From Thiotrichaceae bacterium UBA7359 (GTDB taxonomy: Bacteria > Pseudomonadota > Gammaproteobacteria > Eutrophobiales > Eutrophobiaceae), in contig CAJJDJ010000094.1 in assembly GCA_905182825.1 (NCBI GenBank), positions 1 to 5,261 of the forward strand: 5,261 nt of DNA. The letters are read 5' to 3'. Under the pieces are notes generated by a model that saw only the letters and a program-made list of their open reading frames with translations, did not search any database and had not been told where the DNA came from. Within the stretch, counting starts at the first letter, position 1. Each line of letters opens with the position of its first letter. The translations under genes and the position numbers were made by a program. Of the stretch, positions 1-4,730 are shown piece by piece.

Positions 1-565
1 CTTGTTCCATAGTGATAATTAATCCATCAATTTTTCCACGAAAAAAACGGTGAAACATTAGACTTGGAATTGCGACAGTCAATCCAGCTGCTGTTGTTAT
101 CAAGGCTTCCGAAATACCTTCAGACAAAACACTAGGGTCTCCAACACCCAGAGAAGTGATTACTGTAAACACTTTAATCATTCCAATAACTGTTCCTAAT
201 AAACCTAATAATGGACTTATTGATGCGATAGTACCTAAAGTATTTAAAAAACGCTCCATATCATGAGCTATATGTCGTCCTGTTTCTTCTATGCTCTCCT
301 TCATAATCTCTCTCGAATGATTACAGTTTACTAAGCCTGCCGCCAAGATCGTCCCCAAAGGAGAACTTTTTCGTAAATCATTAATCCGTTTTTTATCCAA
401 GTGTCCTGCATTTTGCCATTGCCACACCAGAGCAACCAAGTTTTTTGGTGCGATTTTTATTTGCCTCAGCGACCAAAAACGCTCCGCAATTATCGCCATT
501 GCTACAACAGAACACAATATAATGGGCCACATAAGTAAACCACCAGCCTTGATTAATTCAAACAA
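1..565 (-). CDS. exbB: MotA/TolQ/ExbB-family proton channel subunit (ExbB-like), C-terminus cut by window edge
   Basis: This is an inner-membrane proton-channel subunit that, in its family, pairs with an ExbD/TolR protein to turn the proton motive force into movement for energising outer-membrane processes. The uninterrupted frame gives 188 residues, about 15-20 short of the usual length, so only the tail is missing. Visible features are an N-terminal membrane segment (about residues 9-27), a cytoplasmic stretch (about 30-105), a second membrane segment with the family motif PLLGLLGTVIGMI (118-130), and a third starting at EALITTAAGLTVAIP (153-167). The start is TTG at 565: an in-frame TGA lies three codons upstream, and GGAG sits 9 bases before the TTG. 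The next possible start, ATG at codon 12, would cut into the first membrane segment. ExbB fits better than TolQ because exbB lies in the lolC-lolD-DUF2062 cluster in Pseudomonas-like genomes; exbD and lpxK would be expected next. The substrate is unknown. Confidence 0.9.
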   Translation of the reverse strand, partial: MFELIKAGGLLMWPIILCSVVAMAIIAERFWSLRQIKIAPKNLVALVWQWQNAGHLDKKRINDLRKSSPLGTILAAGLVNCNHSREIMKESIEETGRHIAHDMERFLNTLGTIASISPLLGLLGTVIGMIKVFTVITSLGVGDPSVLSEGISEALITTAAGLTVAIPSLMFHRFFRGKIDGLIITMEQ

Positions 566-570
566 GTTAT

Positions 571-578
571 CTCACTCC
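571..578 (-). promoter_or_regulatory. Ribosome binding site of exbB
   Basis: On the minus strand GGAGTGAG (578 down to 571) precedes the TTG start. GGAG is 9 bases from the TTG and the second GAG is 5 bases away. The site supports TTG at 565 as the real start, because no in-frame ATG or GTG lies between it and the upstream stop codon. Confidence 0.6.
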
Positions 579-617
579 ACTTTTTTATTATTAATTGCAA
601 ACTTCTAAAGTATGTAA

Positions 618-646
618 ATTATAGTTACAGCAAATTAATGTGGCAG
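618..646 (-). promoter_or_regulatory. Candidate sigma-70 promoter for exbB
   Basis: On the minus strand CTGCCA (646-641, four of six matches to TTGACA) is followed after 17 bases by a perfect TATAAT (623-618). Transcription would start near 611, giving a leader of about 46 bases that contains the exbB ribosome binding site. Position, spacing and the perfect -10 box support it, but the region is AT-rich, so chance TATAAT matches occur. Confidence 0.5.
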
Positions 647-965
647 TTAATCAGTTAATTCTTCTCTAAAAAACAACTTTTGACTATCATTTGCTGCTAA
701 AGGAATCCAATTTTGTTTCTAGATTCTACCAAAATAACCGCATACGTAATTCATGTCACAGTTATGATTTTTCCATCTGCAAAATATCCAATTTAGTTTT
801 TATCTGTTGCATTTATCAAACTTTTTTCAAAATTTTACGCAACATCTCTAATTAAATGAACCTTGTCACTTATAAACTATATTTTCAAAACCCAAGAGAC
901 TTCATTCAAGACAAATAATATAAACTCATCAAGGAAAATTAACAAACGGACTATATCAATTAAGA

Positions 966-971
966 TATAAT
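966..971 (+). promoter_or_regulatory. Possible -10 box for the DUF2062 gene
   Basis: A perfect TATAAT lies 36 bases before the ATG at 1008, so transcription would start near 978 with a leader of about 30 bases. No good -35 hexamer stands 16-18 bases upstream and there is no TG extension. The call rests on the -10 alone in AT-rich DNA. Confidence 0.25.
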
Positions 972-1007
972 AATTCGCTTTTTTAGATTTACAAAATATT
1001 GAGAATA

Positions 1008-1523
1008 ATGAGCTTACGAAATTTTTTTAAACGATACCTACCGGAAAAAGAACATATCCATAATCATGGGGGAATGCATCTACTTTCCAATTATCTGCAC
1101 GAACCTAATCTCTGGCATATACACCGTCGTTCTTCTGCTGGCGGTGCTGCTATCGGAATGTTTTGCGCGTTTATTCCATTACCCATACAAACATTATTAT
1201 CTGCCGCATTTGCAATTACATTTAGAGTTAACTTACCTCTAGCTGTAGTTTTTTCTTTATTTAGTAATCCAATAACTATGCCACCGATATTTTTCTTCGC
1301 ATATAAATTAGGCGCTATGTTACTAGGGCTAGATGAGAAAAATATTGACTTTTCTTTTTCATGGGAATGGATATCCACAACGCTGTTACCCATATGGGAA
1401 CCGTTGGTGCTCGGTTCTTTAATATTAGGAACCATAAGTTCACTATTGACTTACTTTATTATTCGATTAGTTTGGCGTATAAGTGCTGTTAATAAGTGGG
1501 TAAATAGACGCCGAATAAAATAA
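1008..1523 (+). CDS. DUF2062 family small inner-membrane protein
   Basis: This is a 171-residue protein of the DUF2062 family, whose biochemical role is not established. A basic N-terminus with FFKRYLP (6-12) and the stretch LHEPNLWHIHRRSSAGGAAIG (30-50) leads into hydrophobic segments at about 44-60, 64-85, 91-107 and 133-157. FSNPITMPPIFFFAY (85-99) is the family's most typical part. The C-terminus is basic (NRRRIK), suggesting a cytoplasmic tail. I chose ATG at 1008 because MSLRNFFKRYLP looks like a normal family N-terminus; an in-frame TTG at 999 would add three residues and has no ribosome binding site. Even for the ATG only a weak GAGA at 1001-1004 is seen. The gene lies opposite in strand to both neighbours and ends 12 bases from the end of lolD. 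Family members commonly sit beside lolCDE and comEC, hinting at an envelope role. Confidence 0.88.
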   Translation: MSLRNFFKRYLPEKEHIHNHGGMHLLSNYLHEPNLWHIHRRSSAGGAAIGMFCAFIPLPIQTLLSAAFAITFRVNLPLAVVFSLFSNPITMPPIFFFAYKLGAMLLGLDEKNIDFSFSWEWISTTLLPIWEPLVLGSLILGTISSLLTYFIIRLVWRISAVNKWVNRRRIK

Positions 1524-1535
1524 CATGTCATATCG

Positions 1536-2216
1536 TCACTGCGCCTCCAATAACCCTTCTTTTAATTCAAAAACTCGATCCGCACGACGTGAAAGTTCCA
1601 TGTTATGAGTCACCATAATTAAACTAGTGCTCAGACTTTGATTTAATTCTAAAATTAGGTCAAAAACTTGATCTGCTGTTTTTTCATCTAGATTACCTGT
1701 TGGCTCATCAGCTAAGATACACGAGGGCTCTGATACTAATGCCCTGGCAATTGCTGCGCGTTGCCGTTCACCACCAGACAATTCTCCCGGTTTATGTTGT
1801 GCGCGTTTAGATAAACCCACCTTATTTAATAAATTTAACGCCTTATCTAACGCTTCTTTTTTATCAACACGTCTTATTAACAGTGGCATTGCAACATTTT
1901 CAAGAGCAGTAAATTCGGCTAAAAGATGGTGAAACTGATAAACAAACCCAAGATATTGATTTCGTAGGTCACCTCGTTGCTTATCATTTAGTTTTCCCAT
2001 GTCTTCATTGTTAATAAGCACTTCACCTTTATCAGGAGTATCAAGCCCACCCAGTATATGCAACAAGGTACTCTTCCCCGAACCTGAGGTACCAATAATC
2101 GCAACACTCCGATTTGATTCAATAGTGAAATCAATACCTTTCAAAACTTCTACTAAAAGTTCACCTTCATTAAAACATTTACTGAGGTTTCTTGTTTCGA
2201 TTAGAGCATCACTCAT
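1536..2216 (-). CDS. lolD: LolD, ATP-binding subunit of the lipoprotein-releasing ABC transporter
   Basis: LolD is the cytoplasmic ATPase that powers extraction of outer-membrane lipoproteins from the inner membrane and their hand-over to the carrier LolA. At 226 residues it is close to the family's usual length of about 230. All ATPase motifs are intact: Walker A GTSGSGKST (42-50), Q-loop in FVYQFHHLLAEFTALENV (91-108, Q94), signature LSGGERQR (146-153), Walker B CILADEP (166-172), the D-loop residues that follow (GNLDE, 174-178), and switch histidine VTHN (202-205, H204). The FHHLLAEFTALENV stretch is typical of LolD and separates it from the related MacB and FtsE ATPases. Its ATG lies inside the end of lolC (ATGAGTGA, 8-base overlap), so the two are probably translated in coupled fashion from one mRNA. 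No second permease gene follows; the next gene is on the other strand 12 bases on. Confidence 0.96.
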   Translation of the reverse strand: MSDALIETRNLSKCFNEGELLVEVLKGIDFTIESNRSVAIIGTSGSGKSTLLHILGGLDTPDKGEVLINNEDMGKLNDKQRGDLRNQYLGFVYQFHHLLAEFTALENVAMPLLIRRVDKKEALDKALNLLNKVGLSKRAQHKPGELSGGERQRAAIARALVSEPSCILADEPTGNLDEKTADQVFDLILELNQSLSTSLIMVTHNMELSRRADRVFELKEGLLEAQ

Positions 2217-3453
2217 AACGCAAGGCCTCTGCAGGCTGTATTTTAGCAGCTCGAAGTGCAGGATAGATCGTAGCTAACAAACATAATACGAAAGCTACAA
2301 TACTAATCGTAACAACATCATTCCAATGCATATCAGACGGAAGATCACTGATGTAATAAACATCCGCCGATAAGAATTTATGACCTAACATTGATTCTAT
2401 AGCTGGCACAATTGTTTCTATATTTGTAGCTAACCAGACACCAGTAATCACACCAATTACTATGCCGACAAAACCAATGATCGTTCCTTGAATTATAAAT
2501 ATTTTTAAGATGCTGCTAGGACTAGCTCCTAATGTACGCAAAACGGCTATATCAGATTGTTTATCAGAAACCATCATAACTAACGTTGAAATAATATTAA
2601 ACGCAGCAACAGCAACAATTAGTAATAATATGACAAACATTACAGTTTTTTCTGTCTTTAACGCTCGAAAAAAATTAGCATGACGTTGTGTCCAATCAAC
2701 GACCCAATATCTTCCAGGCAATTGAGCAGCAACTTCGCGACTAATAGTTGGTGCCTTGAGTATATTGTTAGTTTTCAAACGTAACCCGGTAGGTCCTTGC
2801 TTACGAAACAAACGAAAGGCATCATTCATATGAATTAATGCTAAGGCACTATCAAATTCATGCATACCAACTTCAAAGACACCTACTAAGGTGAATCGTT
2901 TTAAACGTGGCAATATGCCAGCAGGAGTAATATTCGCCTGAGGTGCAATTAGAGTTACTTTATCACCAAGAATCACATCTAGTTTCATTGCGAGTTCTTT
3001 ACCCAATACGATATTAAATTTCCCCTCTTTTAGTTCCTCAATATCACCTAGAATCATAGTCTCTGTGACTGTAGAAACTTTAGGTTCTTCAATCGGTAAA
3101 ATGCCTCTAATAATCGTTCCATTAACACGTTTATTTTTAACTAACATACCTTCTGCATGGAAATAAGGAGCAACACCGATTATATCAGGATGTGACATAA
3201 TTTCTTTAGCTATTGGTTGCCAATCATTCAAAACATCTCCATCTTCACTGACTGTAGCATGTGAAGCCATACCCAAAATACGCTCTTTCAATTCTTTCTC
3301 AAAGCCATTCATGACTGAGAGAACGGTTATTAACGCCATTACACCCAATCCCACACCAATTATTGAAGTTAAAGAAATAAAAGAGATAAAGTAATTGCGA
3401 CGACGAGCACGCACATAGCGCAAACCAATCAGAGCTTCAAATGAATTCAACAT
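2209..3453 (-). CDS. lolC: LolC/LolE-family permease of the lipoprotein-releasing transporter (possibly LolF type)
   Basis: This inner-membrane permease works with LolD to pull mature lipoproteins from the outer leaflet of the inner membrane and pass them to LolA. At 414 residues it has the family's full length. The layout is typical: cytoplasmic N-terminus with IGLRYVRARRRNYF (9-22), membrane segment 1 (about 22-48), a large periplasmic domain (about 50-268), then membrane segments 2 (272-296), 3 (317-342) and 4 (379-401). NGFEKELKERILG (49-61) and the cytoplasmic loop SDKQSDIAVLRTLGAS (296-311) are family hallmarks. PQANITPAGILPRLKR (171-186) corresponds to the LolC Hook region that binds LolA. 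ATG at 3453 is the only usable start: an in-frame stop lies four codons upstream and the N-terminus matches the family. No Shine-Dalgarno sequence precedes it. Since no lolE accompanies it here, it may be LolF, which forms both halves of the transporter in some Gram-negative bacteria; a lolE elsewhere cannot be excluded. Confidence 0.95.
   Translation of the reverse strand: MLNSFEALIGLRYVRARRRNYFISFISLTSIIGVGLGVMALITVLSVMNGFEKELKERILGMASHATVSEDGDVLNDWQPIAKEIMSHPDIIGVAPYFHAEGMLVKNKRVNGTIIRGILPIEEPKVSTVTETMILGDIEELKEGKFNIVLGKELAMKLDVILGDKVTLIAPQANITPAGILPRLKRFTLVGVFEVGMHEFDSALALIHMNDAFRLFRKQGPTGLRLKTNNILKAPTISREVAAQLPGRYWVVDWTQRHANFFRALKTEKTVMFVILLLIVAVAAFNIISTLVMMVSDKQSDIAVLRTLGASPSSILKIFIIQGTIIGFVGIVIGVITGVWLATNIETIVPAIESMLGHKFLSADVYYISDLPSDMHWNDVVTISIVAFVLCLLATIYPALRAAKIQPAEALRYE
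2226..2230 (-). promoter_or_regulatory. Ribosome binding site of lolD inside lolC
   Basis: AGAGG on the minus strand lies 9 bases before the lolD ATG, within the last codons of lolC. It supports the start at 2216 and the 8-base overlap with lolC. Confidence 0.6.
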
Positions 3454-3461
3454 AGAAATAG

Positions 3462-3490
3462 ATTATAGAGTGGTTGTACAACGCTTGAAA
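3462..3490 (-). promoter_or_regulatory. Candidate lolC-lolD promoter giving a leaderless or near-leaderless mRNA
   Basis: On the minus strand a perfect TATAAT (3467-3462) lies only 8 bases before the lolC ATG. A weak -35, TTTCAA (3490-3485, three of six matches), stands 17 bases upstream. Transcription would start at about 3455-3453, leaving 0-2 bases ahead of the ATG. The lack of any purine-rich ribosome binding site before lolC agrees with this. The -10 is strong and the -35 poor, and a further upstream promoter could exist. Confidence 0.45.
3473..3482. repeat. 10-bp perfect palindrome GTTGTACAAC in the lolC promoter spacer
   Basis: GTTGTACAAC is its own reverse complement and lies wholly between the proposed -35 and -10 boxes, where a bound repressor would block RNA polymerase. 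Bases flanking it do not extend the symmetry. It may be an operator, but a 10-bp palindrome can occur by chance. Confidence 0.35.
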
Positions 3491-3779
3491 CTAAATTCAT
3501 TAAAGTTATTAAAATTTCACTCTGAAGCAGATATCGAGTTCTTCTCTTTTCTCAACTATATAGGATTTATTCATTCATAATGGTCATATTACTCAAAATA
3601 TTTAATTTAATTCCTCATTTTATAAAAAGATTATTTCTCTTTGTAATAGTTATTTTATTTTTCTAGTTATTTGAATCTGCAATTATATTTTTAAGAATTG
3701 CTCTATATTTTTTTAAATTAAATAATTATAAATGAATGTATTTATTGAGCTGAAACGCTAACTCCATTTATTCCAAGCC

Positions 3780-3795
3780 ATTGTTTAAAAACAAT
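3780..3795. repeat. Inverted repeat ATTGTTT-AA-AAACAAT containing TTAAAAACAAT
   Basis: Seven-base arms ATTGTTT and AAACAAT flank two bases. Its right side contains TTAAAAACAAT (3785-3795), the same 11-mer found at 4015-4025 and, inverted, at 3987-3997. The stem is nearly all A-T pairs, so it looks more like a protein-binding site than a stable RNA hairpin. Confidence 0.4.
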
Positions 3796-3856
3796 AAATT
3801 TTTATTCACGCATCAATCACATCAATGACTGATAATCATTTTACATTTAGAAACAC

Positions 3857-3868
3857 TCATTTAAATGA
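3857..3868. repeat. 12-bp perfect palindrome TCATTTAAATGA
   Basis: The 12 bases are their own reverse complement. They lie about 190 bases ahead of tsaB in AT-rich DNA where such palindromes are more likely by chance. No function can be assigned. Confidence 0.3.
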
Positions 3869-3943
3869 AGTCGCTGTAGATAAAATACTGCGAATGTAAT
3901 ATCAGGTTTCGTTCTCTCATTCATTTATAAAAAAATCATGTCC

Positions 3944-3955
3944 ATTAATATTAAT
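3944..3955. repeat. 12-bp perfect palindrome ATTAATATTAAT
   Basis: This self-complementary run consists only of A and T, in a stretch of near-pure A+T. It may simply reflect base composition; an AT-rich regulator site is the alternative. Confidence 0.2.
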
Positions 3956-3986
3956 TTATTTTTAATTTTAGAAAACATATATGATG

Positions 3987-4025
3987 ATTGTTTTTAACTG
4001 CCGTTGTATTTTTATTAAAAACAAT
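3987..4025 (+). promoter_or_regulatory. 11-bp-stem hairpin ahead of tsaB
   Basis: ATTGTTTTTAA (3987-3997) and its exact reverse complement TTAAAAACAAT (4015-4025) flank a 17-base loop that holds the most GC-rich bases nearby (CTGCCG). The hairpin ends 10 bases before the tsaB ribosome binding site. If transcribed, it could affect translation or mRNA stability. It lacks the GC-rich stem and following T-run of an intrinsic terminator. It matches no riboswitch family I know. Confidence 0.35.
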
Positions 4026-4035
4026 TTAAATTTTC

Positions 4036-4042
4036 AAAGGAA
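4036..4042 (+). promoter_or_regulatory. Ribosome binding site of tsaB with long spacing
   Basis: AAAGGAA is the only Shine-Dalgarno-like sequence ahead of tsaB. From AGGA there are 16 bases to the ATG at 4058, longer than usual, and 13 to the in-frame TTG at 4055. The spacing slightly favours the TTG; codon preference and family N-termini favour the ATG. The two differ by one residue. Confidence 0.45.
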
Positions 4043-4057
4043 TTTATAAAAATATTG

Positions 4058-4723
4058 ATGAAAATTTTAGCCATAGAAACAGCCACAGAGGGATGTTCTG
4101 CGGCGCTTGATATAGATAATAGTTGTATTCATCGTTTTCAGGTCTCTCCGAGGCGACATACCGAGTTAATCCTACCAATGGTAGATGAACTACTTCGCGA
4201 AGCAAATATACATATGCAGGATGTTGATGCTATTGCCTTTGGTCGAGGTCCTGGTTCTTTTACTGGTGTGAGAATTGCTATTGGCATCATACAAGGTCTT
4301 GCTTTTGCACATGACACACCTGTCATTCCTATCTCAAGCTTAAATGCACTAGCTCAACATTATGCTGACGTATATACTCACGTAGCAACAGCCATTGATG
4401 CACGAATGCAAGAAATTTACTGGGGACTTTTTAAGAGAAATGATCAGGGAATAATGCAACAAATCACGGAAGAAGTGGTGTGTTCACCCACAGCTATTTC
4501 TAAATTACCTGAGTGTAATTGGTTTGGTGCTGGTACAGGATGGTGCACCTACAATAAAGAGCTCAAATCACAGTTTAATTTGAATTTAATTGGGTATTCT
4601 GCTGATGTCTTCCCATCAGCAAAGGATGTTATTACCTTGGCAAAATCAGCCTATATTGAAGGTAATATAATCCCTGTTGAAGTAGCCCTGCCTGTATATC
4701 TGAGAAATAAAGTTGTTAACTAA
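4058..4723 (+). CDS. tsaB: TsaB, tRNA threonylcarbamoyladenosine (t6A) biosynthesis protein
   Basis: TsaB is the non-catalytic partner of TsaD in the bacterial complex (with TsaE) that transfers threonylcarbamoyl to A37 of tRNAs reading ANN codons; the work is done in the cytoplasm. The 221-residue protein is slightly shorter than the roughly 230 of E. coli TsaB. It shows the ASKHA-fold N-terminus MKILAIETATEGCSAAL (1-17), PRRHTELILPMV (31-42), the highly conserved FGRGPGSFTGVRI (61-73), AIDARMQEIYW (112-122), GAGTGW (157-162) and the C-terminal PVYLRNKV (212-219). The first two thirds match the enterobacterial protein closely. I place the start at ATG 4058; a TTG directly before it (4055) would add one Met. 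A 604-base divergent gap separates it from lolC, so it has its own promoter, though none stands out. It ends 7 bases from the end of the convergent cpdA. Confidence 0.95.
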   Translation: MKILAIETATEGCSAALDIDNSCIHRFQVSPRRHTELILPMVDELLREANIHMQDVDAIAFGRGPGSFTGVRIAIGIIQGLAFAHDTPVIPISSLNALAQHYADVYTHVATAIDARMQEIYWGLFKRNDQGIMQQITEEVVCSPTAISKLPECNWFGAGTGWCTYNKELKSQFNLNLIGYSADVFPSAKDVITLAKSAYIEGNIIPVEVALPVYLRNKVVN

Positions 4724-4730
4724 AATAAAA

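Larger units (their letters stand above)
566..1007. other. Gene-free divergent gap between exbB and the DUF2062 gene
   Basis: No convincing intact gene is present in these 442 bases in any frame. The left part holds the exbB promoter and ribosome binding site; the right end holds a possible -10 box for the DUF2062 gene. The middle (about 647-812) contains short open stretches on the minus strand in changing frames, broken by stop codons. This is where comEC lies in the Pseudomonas-type order, so they could be its worn remains, but I see no diagnostic ComEC motif. No tRNA, GC-rich terminator hairpin or insertion-sequence end was found. Confidence 0.6.
3454..4057. other. Long AT-rich divergent gap between lolC and tsaB
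   Basis: These 604 bases contain no credible conserved gene. They hold the lolC promoter at the left end, several perfect palindromes, an 11-mer present three times, a hairpin and the tsaB ribosome binding site at the right end. Short open frames exist: 28 codons of strongly hydrophobic sequence on the plus strand (3580-3666) and 25 codons on the minus strand (3847-3924). Neither is a firm gene. The part around 3811-3920 is less AT-rich than its flanks, so it could be a gene remnant or a small RNA, but no diagnostic structure is visible. No tRNA, insertion-sequence end or GC-rich terminator was found. Confidence 0.6.

Noticed and set aside
863..883. TTGTCA followed by TATATT as a plus-strand promoter
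   Set aside because: The spacing between the boxes is only 9 bases, too short for sigma-70 recognition.
1091..1435. 114-codon open frame on the minus strand
   Set aside because: It lies wholly inside the DUF2062 gene on the other strand, resembles no known family and has no promoter or ribosome binding site; it is a shadow frame.
1999..2277. 92-codon open frame on the plus strand
   Set aside because: It is antisense to the Walker A region of lolD and the end of lolC, which are clearly coding; the serine-rich protein has no family features.
3987..4025. Hairpin as an intrinsic terminator
   Set aside because: The stem is almost entirely A-T pairs with a 17-base loop and no adjacent T-run after the right arm, and it lies upstream of a gene rather than at the end of one.
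4004..4032. TTGTAT-N17-TAAATT as a tsaB promoter
   Set aside because: Both hexamers match consensus weakly (3/6 and 4/6) and similar pairs can be drawn at several places in this AT-rich gap, so no single one can be supported.
4138..4326. 62-codon open frame on the minus strand
   Set aside because: It is antisense to the most conserved part of tsaB (the GRGPGSFTG motif), which fully explains the open frame.
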